Shown here in pieces: positions 42,138-52,594 of a stretch of 64,000 nt of DNA (positions are counted from its first letter, which is position 1; each line of letters opens with the position of its first letter). This stretch comes from Lewinella sp. 4G2 (GTDB taxonomy: Bacteria; Bacteroidota; Bacteroidia; Chitinophagales; Saprospiraceae). A program made the translations under genes and the position numbers. The notes beneath the pieces are model-generated. The model made no database searches. It saw nothing but the letters and a program-made list of their open reading frames with translations, and was not told the DNA's origin. The stretch spans positions 62,001 through 126,000 of the forward strand of contig NZ_LVWJ02000019.1 in the NCBI RefSeq assembly GCF_001625015.1. Reading direction: 5' to 3'.

Positions 42138-44507
42138 TTATTTGATCTTCACCTCCTCGGCGGCGTTGACGAACAGGACGTTCCCCACGTCCTCGTACCC
42201 ATCGAAAGCTTGCACGCCGTTGCGCTTGATCATCTCCGTGCGGAAGCCGGTAATGACGAGGTCCGCCTCGTGCGACCGGCGGTTCATCACGCTCCGGAAG
42301 TCGCTATCCTCCCGGCGGCAGAGGATCTCGATGTTATTGCGGCTAATGGGAAGCTGCCCACTTTCGATCCGTTCGTAAAGTGCCTGCTCTTCCGTTTCCA
42401 TTGTGCTTTCCTCGAAAATGGCGAAGAGCTTGATCTCGGCCCGCTCCCAGTCCGGGTGCCCCGTCAGGACGTAGGCTAGCAGGATCATCAGGTTAGCGCT
42501 CTCGTAGTGGGCGCGGGTTATCCAGATGTGGATACTGCGCTTTAAGCCAAAGCCGCGCTCGGAAATGGAGAGAATACCGACGTTGAAGTTGACCGATTTG
42601 ATCAGCTTGAAGTTGTCGATGATGTTGGTCAAGCCCTCACCGTTGGATTTGGAATACTCCAGCAATAGCAGGTTATTCTCCGTACCCGCGATGCCCGGAA
42701 ACTGCACAATCTGGGCGATCGCCGACGTGTAGGAGGGCGAAATGATCGTATCCACGTAGATGCGGCTATCGGTTGCCTCCGCCATCCGAATGATGCGCTC
42801 CTTGATCTCCGCGGATTCGTCGGAAGATTCGTGGCTCAGGTAACCATCAATAGTATGAATGTAGGTACCAAAACCGTACTTCTGGCTGAGCCAGCGCAGG
42901 AGATCAAAGGCTCCCAAACGCGTGAACGTAGAATCGCTCGCGGCAATGATACTGGGCCGCCAAGTGGTCTTTTCTTCCTTATCCGCTTTCTGCAAAAATA
43001 TCTGTAAGCGCCGGGAGAACTGGAAGATCACGCCCTGGAAAATGAGGGCCATGCTCCGCTTATCCGGGTTCGAATAACTTATGTAGACGTACAAGAACCC
43101 TATGAAAACCATCGCGATGGCCGCGTAGGTGGAGTTCATGAATAGCATCAATCCGAAACAAGCTACGGCGCCAAATGCGGACACGTACCACTTGGAGCGG
43201 AAGGTAGGCCGGTAGCTTGGGTCGGCGGCAAAGTGGTTCAGAAAGGAGATCAAACAGAGGGAACCGTAAGTCACCATGAAGAACATAGAAATGATCTCGG
43301 CTACGCTATCCAACGCCCCCAGCATGATGAAGAACGCCGCCAGCATCACGGTGATCAAGCTGGCGTTGTAGGGCTCATTATTTTCGCCCTTCCCCTTCGA
43401 AATCCAGCGGTTGATGGCCGGGGCGGGGAAGATATTATCGGCGGCAATGGCCTGTAGCGTCCGCGGCGCCACCAGGATGGAACCGAGGGCCGAGGAGATC
43501 GTCGCGGCGGCCAGCCCGAGGGGGATAATCCACCACCCCTGCCAGGCGATTTCGGCCATAATGAGGCGGTCGGTATCGGCCAGCGCCTCGACGGGTGCAG
43601 ATACCGACAATTTCCACGCCATGAAAAAGTAGATCACCATGCCGCCAATCGTCGCCATCAGCGTACCGAGGGGGATGGAGCGGCCGGGATCCCGCAGGTC
43701 ACCGCTCAACCCCACGCCGGCCGTCATACCCGTAAAGGCGGGGAAGATGATCGCAAATACGGTGAAGAAACTGACGCGGGGAAAGCTGGGCGCGGGGTCC
43801 TCAACGGGTGGTGGCGCGGCCTGCATGCTGGCGATCGTTCCCGTTCCAAATTCGAATGAATCGGGCGCTGCCGCGGGTGCCGGGTTGGTGGGGACGAGGT
43901 CGCCCAAATCACTACCGACGGTATACTTATTGAAGAAATCAATCTCATTCGCCTGGGCGTAATCGGTAGTGCCAATAAAAAAGGCCACCAAGGCCACGGC
44001 AAGGGTAGCCACGACTGTATAGAGCACCTTCACCCCCAGGTCCGCTCCCTTGGTAAGGATGAGCAAAGTGAGTAACAGCAGGGCCGGGATGCCGATGGTC
44101 TGCGGTTGCTCCAGTAACCTTTCCGCCCAGGGCAAGAGGGGATAGGTATCGATGATCCAGGCAGTCAACGGCTTGAAAGCTTCCGTAAACGCCATAATGT
44201 AGAAGGCAACGGAAATGGCCTGGGATAGGTACAGCGCAATCCCGATCGTAGAACCAATGACCAGGCCGAAACTGCGGGAAATAATGTAGTACTCCCCCCC
44301 ACCCTCTACCTTTTGGTTGGTGGCGATCTCGGCGATGGCCATGGCCGTTGGGATCGTTACCGCGTGGCCGATCAGGATAATGGCGAAAGTGCCCAGGAGG
44401 CCCGTCATCCCGACCGCAAAGCCAAAACGCAGAAACATGATCGCGCCAAGTATCGTGGAGATCGCCGTAAAGAATACCGGAGCGGTACCGAATTTTTGTT
44501 TAGCCAT
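42138..44507 (-). CDS. cation-chloride cotransporter (SLC12/APC superfamily) homologue
   Basis: 789 residues. About twelve transmembrane helices in residues 10-500; first helix GTAPVFFTAISTILGAIMFL, second unwound region GGGEYYIISRSFG, and GLSGDLRDPGRSIPLGTLMA typical of Na-K-Cl/K-Cl cotransporters. A cytoplasmic C-terminal domain of about 280 residues follows (SIIAASDSTFTRLGAFDLLR onward), as in eukaryotic NKCC/KCC and their bacterial relatives. Ion specificity cannot be assigned. The extramembrane loop between helices 5 and 6 carries TNPAPAAAPDS, encoded by the 17-bp word. Strong promoter 38 nt upstream. Confidence 0.88.
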   Translation of the reverse strand: MAKQKFGTAPVFFTAISTILGAIMFLRFGFAVGMTGLLGTFAIILIGHAVTIPTAMAIAEIATNQKVEGGGEYYIISRSFGLVIGSTIGIALYLSQAISVAFYIMAFTEAFKPLTAWIIDTYPLLPWAERLLEQPQTIGIPALLLLTLLILTKGADLGVKVLYTVVATLAVALVAFFIGTTDYAQANEIDFFNKYTVGSDLGDLVPTNPAPAAAPDSFEFGTGTIASMQAAPPPVEDPAPSFPRVSFFTVFAIIFPAFTGMTAGVGLSGDLRDPGRSIPLGTLMATIGGMVIYFFMAWKLSVSAPVEALADTDRLIMAEIAWQGWWIIPLGLAAATISSALGSILVAPRTLQAIAADNIFPAPAINRWISKGKGENNEPYNASLITVMLAAFFIMLGALDSVAEIISMFFMVTYGSLCLISFLNHFAADPSYRPTFRSKWYVSAFGAVACFGLMLFMNSTYAAIAMVFIGFLYVYISYSNPDKRSMALIFQGVIFQFSRRLQIFLQKADKEEKTTWRPSIIAASDSTFTRLGAFDLLRWLSQKYGFGTYIHTIDGYLSHESSDESAEIKERIIRMAEATDSRIYVDTIISPSYTSAIAQIVQFPGIAGTENNLLLLEYSKSNGEGLTNIIDNFKLIKSVNFNVGILSISERGFGLKRSIHIWITRAHYESANLMILLAYVLTGHPDWERAEIKLFAIFEESTMETEEQALYERIESGQLPISRNNIEILCRREDSDFRSVMNRRSHEADLVITGFRTEMIKRNGVQAFDGYEDVGNVLFVNAAEEVKIK
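43864..43880 (-). repeat. 17-bp dispersed word, copy 13 (intragenic)
   Basis: One transition from consensus; on the gene strand it reads GCACCCGCGGCAGCGCC and encodes APAAAP in a transporter loop. Confidence 0.88.
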
Positions 44508-44544
44508 GGGAGCTGCCCGCGGGGATCAAAGTCCGGGCGGGACG

Positions 44545-44573
44545 CAAAGGTACTTTGTTCCGGCAACAGACAA
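44545..44573 (-). promoter_or_regulatory. promoter of the cotransporter gene
   Basis: On the minus strand TTG, 18-nt spacer, TACCTTTG (44545-44552), then 37 nt to the ATG. An excellent Bacteroidota promoter. Confidence 0.7.
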
Positions 44574-44686
44574 CGAGTGTTTTCTGATCCGGAAGTGTTG
44601 GGGCCGACCGGCATTAGATCATTCCCGGTGGGGCGGCAACGAGGAAGTCCGTAACTTGCGAACACTTTAAAGTCCCCCTACCAACC

Positions 44687-45922
<1,236 letters not shown>

Positions 45923-45969
45923 CACTTCCTCCACCGCTGCTGCGCACCACCTAAGTCAGCCTTTCGCTT

Positions 45970-46830
45970 ATGTCCTTCAGTATTAATGATGTCCTCCTAC
46001 GCCCCACTGACGGAAAGGACGCAAATGGGCAGGTGATCGACCGACTTCCATCGGCCGGTCACCAAGAAGCGACTAGTGATGCTCACCAAGTGCACAAGTC
46101 TGAATTTGACTACTTGGACCACTACGAGCAGGACGCACGAGTCTTTGACTATTTCGAGACTCCGGCAGATGCTGCTACCGTCCACGAAAATCACCGTTTG
46201 CACGAGACCATTCTTCGGGAGGTGCCTTCTGGAGTTCAGTCCGTTCTCGACGTGGGTTGCGGCAACGCGTGGGTTGCAGAAGCCCTGACGGCCAGGGGCA
46301 TTAACGTGGTGAGTTTTGATATCGCCACGGCTAACCTGAAAAAGGCGCTGGAAAAGGTGCCGGCCGAAAATCACTACGCCGTGCGCGGAGATGTACTGGA
46401 CCTACCTTTTCTGGCCGGTAGCTTCGACGTAGTGATCTCCTCGGAAGTAATTGAGCACGTCCCCCATTTGGCGGGCTACCTGGACAACATTATTCGGGTC
46501 CTCAAACCCGGCGGACGGGCTATTCTGACTACGCCCTACGACGAAAAGATTCAGTATTCACTCTGTATTCACTGCAATCGGATGACGCCGCTGCACGCGC
46601 ACCTACATTCATTCAAGGAGCATTCTTTGGATACGTTACTACAAGCGCATTCCAACGTAAAACTGAATGCCACAACCCTATCCAATAAAGGACTACTTTT
46701 TCTAAAAACCCACAAAGTGCTAAGGCATCTTCCGTACTCCGGATGGCGCACGGTGGATCGACTAGCCAATACAATTATCCCTAAGCCTTCCCGATTGGTG
46801 TATGTACTGGACAAAAGCACAGCGGAGTAG
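45970..46830 (+). CDS. class I SAM-dependent methyltransferase
   Basis: 286 residues. Motif I VLDVGCGNAWVAEAL (about 90-104), acidic post-I residue in VSFDIATANL, motif II-like GDVLDLPFLAGSFDVVISSE, then HVPHLAGYLDNIIRVLKPGG. This is a Methyltransf_11/UbiE-like fold. A loop with CIHCNRMTPLHAHLHSF could bind a metal. Substrate unknown. It follows gcdH by 47 bp in the same direction but shares no obvious pathway with it. Confidence 0.88.
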   Translation: MSFSINDVLLRPTDGKDANGQVIDRLPSAGHQEATSDAHQVHKSEFDYLDHYEQDARVFDYFETPADAATVHENHRLHETILREVPSGVQSVLDVGCGNAWVAEALTARGINVVSFDIATANLKKALEKVPAENHYAVRGDVLDLPFLAGSFDVVISSEVIEHVPHLAGYLDNIIRVLKPGGRAILTTPYDEKIQYSLCIHCNRMTPLHAHLHSFKEHSLDTLLQAHSNVKLNATTLSNKGLLFLKTHKVLRHLPYSGWRTVDRLANTIIPKPSRLVYVLDKSTAE

Positions 46831-46886
46831 CAAAAGGCTACTCCCATCAGGATAATCGACAAAGACTGGATACGGGTTCAGACCGC

Positions 46887-49800
46887 CTACCGCATCAGGA
46901 TGACTTCGCCTTCAAAGACGACATTCTGGCCGCCAAAAAATTCCACTACGGCGGAGTAAATGTAAACGCCGGAATTAGCTTGCTTGCCCCGGAACAGCCC
47001 GTCCCAACCAACCCGGATGTCATTGGGTACGATCTCCGCGGCCTCGTATACGGCATTGCCCCAGCGGTCGTGGACGCGGAAGTCTTTCACGCGCTGCACT
47101 AAGTTGCGGTCCGCAAATGGGTGGAACAGGTCATTGCGCCCGTCGTTATTGGGGCTGAAAGCCGTAGGAAAATAGGCCGTCAGGCGCCGGTCTACTTCGA
47201 CGGTAACCTCAACAATATCAGTACATCCATCTGCGGTACGGACTTCAGCGATGTAGTTCACCGAACGGAAGGGGCGGGCCGTTGGCCGAAGACAATCGGT
47301 ACAGCTCAATCCTTCGGCGGGTGACCAGATTACGGTATCGATCTCCAGGTCACTGAAGTTCGTCCGGAGGTCCAATCGGGTGCTGTCCCCCAGGTTGATG
47401 GTAATGAAGTTCGCAATGTTAGCCTCCAGCAAACGGGCGGAATCAATGCGTACCTCCTGAACGGCTTCGCAACCCCGGGAATCCTGAACACCGAAGGAAT
47501 AGGTCCCGGGTTCTAACTCAAGGGGAGAGCCACCGGGGCCGAAGGTTTCACCACCGTCCGTGGAAAAGAGGTAGGGGCCGATGCCGCCGTCGACATTCTG
47601 AAAAGTCAGGGTGGCCAGCGGATTGACACAATTGGCGGGGACCAGCTGGAAATCAAAGTCCGCCAGGTCGTTACCCGTCACGGTTACGCTTGCGCTCGCC
47701 GGGCAGTCGTTGATCAGATTCGTAGCCGTAAGTGAGTACGTACCGGGTAGATCGACCAGTACGTTAGGCGTTCCATTTCCGTTGACGATATTTCCATCGG
47801 CGGAAGTCCAGTCGTAGCTAAAGGTGCCGGCGCTCAGCGTTGCCACGAGCGTAGTCGGTTCGTTTTCACAACCGAGATCGGGACTGTCCGGCAATTGGAG
47901 GGTGGGGATTTCCCGGTCTTCGTTCACCAACCAACTCGTAGTGGAAGTACAGCCGTTATTGGGGTCCGCCGCCAGGACCGTGTAATTGCCGGGAGCCGCC
48001 GCCGCTACGGTCGCTTCGTTGGTAGCGCCGTTAAAGGCCCCGTTGGTAGTCGTCCAATTGAATTGAATATCGGGACGGCCATTCAGTACGGCCACGGTGG
48101 TCATTGCTCCGCCTGCGCTACAGGTCAGTAGACCATCGGGCAGCGTGGAAAGAAAGGGTTTGACGGTATCCACGGCAACGGTGGCGGATAGATTCTGGGT
48201 ACACCCGTTAACGTTATTACTAACGAGCAACTGGTAGGTTCCCGCCTGGTCCGTCGAGATCTCCGGTCCATTATCCGGTCCGGTAAGGGTGCCACCGGCT
48301 AGCGTCCACTGGTAAGCGTAGTCGGTGGAGCGGGAGGCTGGGTCAGTCAGCAGGTCCACGCTGGTGAACTGGCAATCCAGACCACCAGCGGTGAGTAATT
48401 CAGCGGTTGGCGTGATGGTATCAATGGCCACCGTTACCGTCGTAGAATCTACGCAACCATTATCGGGGTATTCGATGAAGAGTTGGAAGGTACCAGCCTG
48501 GCTGGTGTTCAAAGTAGCGGCGGAACCCAGTACGGCCGTGCCGTTTGCGGGTTGCGTCCAACGCAGATTAGCCGGACGAGTAGTGGTAGAAGGGGAACCA
48601 TCCAACGTGACGGATGGCCGGGTACAAAGAATAGCATCAGCTGGCAGGATGCCGGCAACGGGGTTTTCTCGGTCCGCCGTCACCGTCACCGGGCTAACGG
48701 TGGAGCAGCCGCTCCCCGGGTCCAGGGTCGTCAGTTTGTACTCACCGGCGGTCATTACTTCGAGGGTGGAGGTCGTCCCCAGTATGGTTGCCGGATCGGC
48801 GTCCTCCGTCCATTCGTAGGTCCAATTGGCGTTGAGGGAACTCGTTGGCTCCAGGCTCACCTCTGCTACCAAACAATTCAGCACCTGCGTCCGCGCCAGA
48901 TCTAACTGCGGCGCGTTGAAATCGGCAAGTACTTCGACGCTGTCTACGGAAGTACACTGATTGCCATTATTCTGTACCGTAAGGAAATACTTACCGGCGC
49001 CCGACACTTCCGGGGCGAGAGTACTTCCGCCAGTAAGGATGGAGGGTCCGGACCACGCGTAGGTAAAGTCGGCTCCCGTTGATGAACCGGCGCCATCGAG
49101 CGCACTGCTCGTTGCCCCACAGGAAAGCGTGAAGCCATCACCCGCTTCGGCGGTAGGTTCGGCGACATCACGGGTAACCTCGACGGTAGTGGAGGCACTA
49201 CAGCCGTTAATTGAATTGGCAACATCAAGGCGGTAGGTGCCGGGCTCCGTTACCGCAGCGGTCAAACCATCCGGGGAGGGGGTCACCGTGCCGGGGCCGG
49301 ACCACGCGAAGGATACGCCAGCGGCACCGCCAGACGTTTCGGCGAGGGTTACGGTTGTGGCGGCACAGTTGAGTTCATCGGCGGGGGCAATCGCGGCTAC
49401 CGGAGCGAGTGTATCCACGGTAACCCGTTTAGAATCTTCGGAAGTACAGCCGTTGGCGGGGTTAGTGATCGTCAGCGCGTAGAGGCCCGCACCAGTGGTG
49501 GTAAACTCGGGATCGGGGCCGGCAAGTAGTGGCACCCCGTCAATCGTCCAGGAGTAGGTCATTGCCGGGTCCGTAACCGCGGCGCCCCGGAGCGTCACTG
49601 CTGGATTAGTACAGGACACAAGACTATCTACCGTGTCGTCAAAACCGGCTTGCTGTACGGCGAAATCCGCCGTGACGGTCAGGTCCGTACGGTCGTCGCA
49701 ACCGGAGACGGTATTGACGACGAGTAATTCATAACTGCCAGCGGTAGTGACATTGAGGGCACCACTTTCGGTGCCAGGGAAGCGGTTGACCTCTACCCCA

Positions 49801-52514
49801 TCGCGGTTCCACACGTAGGTGATATCTGTACCGGTAGCGGAACCGGTGGTATTCAAAGTAATGGCCGCATTATTGCAATCCAATTGGTTGCCACCATCAA
49901 TCGCGGCCACGACGGCCGATTGATCCGCGGTAACCACGACGGAAGCGCTGTCCGCACAACCGGTTGCCGGGTTCGCAAAGATGAGGCGGTAAGTCCCGGC
50001 CGCATCCACCGTCGGTGTCAGGGTAGTTTCCCCACCGGTGAAGTTGCCATCCGCCGTTGCCCAACGGAGGTTGAAGCCCGTTGGGTTAGTGATGTTACCC
50101 GCGAGGCTGACCTCCGGGTTGGCGCAAGTGACTACGGGAGGTGCATCAATACTCACCACTGGAGTGGTTTGATTGGCCGTGATGTTTCTACTTACCGTAG
50201 ACGTACATCCATTGCGGGTATTCGTCGTCACGACTTCGTACCGTCCGGCTACATCTACGGTAACGCTACTGGCATCGGGGGCAGTGGTGATGCCGCCGGC
50301 TGGCCCGGTCCAGGCGTAGCTAAAGTCCGGATCACTCTGGTCGGAGGAGAGTTCCAAGCTCAGCACGTCACAGGTCAGTTCCGTCACGGGTGCCAGAATG
50401 GCCGTTGGTGGGTCCGCGTTGTCCAGCGTAATGGTGAAGGAGTCCTCCGTCACGCAGCCATCATCGGTATTGGTGACGAACAGCGTAAAGGTGCCAGCCG
50501 TCATTACACTTCCACTAGTGATGACGATTCCGGAAGCGTTCTCCCAGCGGGTTTCGTAGTTAGAGCCAGTGGTAGACCCCGTTGAATTCAGCGGAATACT
50601 GGTAGTATTACAGTTAAGGACGCGGTCCTCATTCGCGTTGGCGACGGGTACGCCGATGCCGGGCTCCACCAGGATGGATTCGGATTCCGTACAACCATTC
50701 GCCCGATTGGTAAGGGTGAGGGTATAGGTTCCGGGGCGACCGATAATAGGATTGGCCTGGTCAGCGCCGGAAACGATTATGCCATCGTCCGTCGTCCATT
50801 CCTGACCGATATCCGAGCCGAAGGGTACGTTCGTGTAATTGGAGTTAAGGGGGATTTGCGTCCGGTCGCACGTAAAGACTTGCGGGGCCGAAAGGGTGAT
50901 GTTGGGGTTGAACTGGAAGTTCCTGACTCGGACGGTCGCCGAAGCATCGCAGCCATTCTGGGTATTCGTCAGGGTCAGGACGTAGGTGCCGGCCCGGTCC
51001 ACCACCGGGGCGTATGAGGTAGAACTGCTGATGTTTGTTCCCCCAAAGTTTTGCCACTCCACTTCGATGTTGGGGCCCATGGCAGAGCCTCGTGCGTCGA
51101 GGGTAACTTCCGGGGTGGCGCAACCGATGAAGTATTCCGTGGGCAGATCGATGTTGGGTTCCTCAAAATCACCGGGCAGGTTGATGCTTTGGGATGCGAT
51201 ACAGCCCGATCCACCCCCGCCGACAATGGTAAGGGTGTACTTTCCGGGGGTGGTAACGGTGATCTCATCACCGTCGTTATCACTAATGGTCCCACCATCC
51301 TCGGCCAACCAGATGAAGGTGCCGCCGCCGGAGCCGTCGCTGTTGATCTCAATCTCGTCGATCAGGCAGTTGAATCCGGGTTCGTCGGCCTCGATCATTA
51401 CCGTTGGCGCGAAGGGAAAAGGGCGCACGTTGACGGAGCGCTCGCGGGAGCAGACGCCGCTGCCGTCATCGAGGGTGACCTCCAGGAAGTAGTCGCCAGC
51501 CTGGTCGATAAATGGCTGAAGGGTGGTTTCTCCCGATACAATGTTACCGTTGGGCGTCCGCCATTGGTAAGAATACTCCGGGCCCTGGGGGGAATTCCGC
51601 CCGTCGAGTTGAATTCCCTCATCAGGTACCTGACAGGGCAAAGTGAGCGGTTCACCCGGGTCTACATTGATTACGGGGATCGTGATTCGGAAGGAATCCA
51701 CCTGTTCACAGATCGGACCGAAGTAGAGGTCGTCAATAATGAGGTCGTTACCGATCGTTTCGGTGTTGCGGTTGACGATGCAGACTTCGGCCGTCGTCGC
51801 GGCACCGGATGACCAGCGGCCAGTGTAGGGAGCCCACTCGCAAGTGGTAGCCGGCAGTTCGATGTCGCCAGTGATGCGGGTACGGTTGACGGCAAAAAGG
51901 ACTACTGGCGGGCTGTCCTCCTTTGCGTTGGCCATCCAGGCGCCGAATGAGTAATCTCGGTTGGGCTCCACCGTTACGGTCTGGCAGACGATGGGCCGGT
52001 TCTCCTGGGCGGAGTTATTCACGACCAACAAACGGCTGTTGTTGGCATCGTGGGAACGGATGGGACATAACTGAGCGTGGACGCTCGTTGGGCTATCCGT
52101 CACCGTATAAGTACCTGCGTCGGTCAAAATACCGTGCTCTCCGACGGGGCTGCCCGGCATTACACCAGTAAGGAATGGTGACTCCCAGTTGTCGAAGCGG
52201 TCTCCGAAACCGGGATTGAGGAAGAGGTTATCCGCGGGGTCCGCCTTTAGCGCGGTGAGGTAGACGGTCGTATCACGGTTACCCCGAAAGCTGGGTTGCA
52301 GGGTTTCTCCGTTGCGGAAAATACCTTCCGGGCCCCACTGCACACCAAGCAAGCCTTCTCCTTCTGCCACGACGTTCTCGATGACGAACGGAAGGTCACT
52401 GGCACAAATGGTCGTATCGTTCCCCGCAAAGAGAGTCAACCCACACTGGGCGTTCAAAGAAAAGGTGTGGAGTGTTAATAAGGCCAGGGCGATGCCACGT
52501 ATTACCGGTTGCAT
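46887..52514 (-). CDS. giant T9SS type B adhesin with 16 Ig-like repeats
   Basis: 1,875 residues from MQPVIRGIALALLTLHTFSL, a signal peptide. Layout: N-terminal jelly-roll-like, CBM-like domain (about 90-290, with NPGFGDRFDNWESPFL and DDLYFGPICE), then about 16 repeats of 85-90 residues, each beginning with a Cys (e.g. LTCDVLSLELSSD) and containing a second Cys in NGC near its end, so probably disulfide-bonded Ig/PKD-like domains; then a SprB-like module (GPYLFSTDGGETFG) and the type B/CHU_C sorting domain (FPTAFSPNNDGRNDLFHPF, WDGLFRGKQANSGVY). I chose 52514 because TATCTTTA-CTAC-ATG places a promoter inside the upstream frame. Likely surface adhesion or gliding. Confidence 0.9.
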   Translation of the reverse strand: MQPVIRGIALALLTLHTFSLNAQCGLTLFAGNDTTICASDLPFVIENVVAEGEGLLGVQWGPEGIFRNGETLQPSFRGNRDTTVYLTALKADPADNLFLNPGFGDRFDNWESPFLTGVMPGSPVGEHGILTDAGTYTVTDSPTSVHAQLCPIRSHDANNSRLLVVNNSAQENRPIVCQTVTVEPNRDYSFGAWMANAKEDSPPVVLFAVNRTRITGDIELPATTCEWAPYTGRWSSGAATTAEVCIVNRNTETIGNDLIIDDLYFGPICEQVDSFRITIPVINVDPGEPLTLPCQVPDEGIQLDGRNSPQGPEYSYQWRTPNGNIVSGETTLQPFIDQAGDYFLEVTLDDGSGVCSRERSVNVRPFPFAPTVMIEADEPGFNCLIDEIEINSDGSGGGTFIWLAEDGGTISDNDGDEITVTTPGKYTLTIVGGGGSGCIASQSINLPGDFEEPNIDLPTEYFIGCATPEVTLDARGSAMGPNIEVEWQNFGGTNISSSTSYAPVVDRAGTYVLTLTNTQNGCDASATVRVRNFQFNPNITLSAPQVFTCDRTQIPLNSNYTNVPFGSDIGQEWTTDDGIIVSGADQANPIIGRPGTYTLTLTNRANGCTESESILVEPGIGVPVANANEDRVLNCNTTSIPLNSTGSTTGSNYETRWENASGIVITSGSVMTAGTFTLFVTNTDDGCVTEDSFTITLDNADPPTAILAPVTELTCDVLSLELSSDQSDPDFSYAWTGPAGGITTAPDASSVTVDVAGRYEVVTTNTRNGCTSTVSRNITANQTTPVVSIDAPPVVTCANPEVSLAGNITNPTGFNLRWATADGNFTGGETTLTPTVDAAGTYRLIFANPATGCADSASVVVTADQSAVVAAIDGGNQLDCNNAAITLNTTGSATGTDITYVWNRDGVEVNRFPGTESGALNVTTAGSYELLVVNTVSGCDDRTDLTVTADFAVQQAGFDDTVDSLVSCTNPAVTLRGAAVTDPAMTYSWTIDGVPLLAGPDPEFTTTGAGLYALTITNPANGCTSEDSKRVTVDTLAPVAAIAPADELNCAATTVTLAETSGGAAGVSFAWSGPGTVTPSPDGLTAAVTEPGTYRLDVANSINGCSASTTVEVTRDVAEPTAEAGDGFTLSCGATSSALDGAGSSTGADFTYAWSGPSILTGGSTLAPEVSGAGKYFLTVQNNGNQCTSVDSVEVLADFNAPQLDLARTQVLNCLVAEVSLEPTSSLNANWTYEWTEDADPATILGTTSTLEVMTAGEYKLTTLDPGSGCSTVSPVTVTADRENPVAGILPADAILCTRPSVTLDGSPSTTTRPANLRWTQPANGTAVLGSAATLNTSQAGTFQLFIEYPDNGCVDSTTVTVAIDTITPTAELLTAGGLDCQFTSVDLLTDPASRSTDYAYQWTLAGGTLTGPDNGPEISTDQAGTYQLLVSNNVNGCTQNLSATVAVDTVKPFLSTLPDGLLTCSAGGAMTTVAVLNGRPDIQFNWTTTNGAFNGATNEATVAAAAPGNYTVLAADPNNGCTSTTSWLVNEDREIPTLQLPDSPDLGCENEPTTLVATLSAGTFSYDWTSADGNIVNGNGTPNVLVDLPGTYSLTATNLINDCPASASVTVTGNDLADFDFQLVPANCVNPLATLTFQNVDGGIGPYLFSTDGGETFGPGGSPLELEPGTYSFGVQDSRGCEAVQEVRIDSARLLEANIANFITINLGDSTRLDLRTNFSDLEIDTVIWSPAEGLSCTDCLRPTARPFRSVNYIAEVRTADGCTDIVEVTVEVDRRLTAYFPTAFSPNNDGRNDLFHPFADRNLVQRVKDFRVHDRWGNAVYEAAEIVPNDIRVGWDGLFRGKQANSGVYIYSAVVEFFGGQNVVFEGEVILMR

Positions 52515-52518
52515 GTAG

Positions 52519-52526
52519 TAAAGATA
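52519..52526 (-). promoter_or_regulatory. -7 box directly before an ATG (leaderless pattern)
   Basis: TATCTTTA on the minus strand, then CTAC and the ATG at 52514. It overlaps the codons of a longer reading frame, which argues for the internal start. Confidence 0.5.
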
Positions 52527-52594
52527 CAACCCTACCCTCCTTAACGATCGGTCGGAGGCCGGACATTGGTCCTACATCACGCCTACCTAACTGG

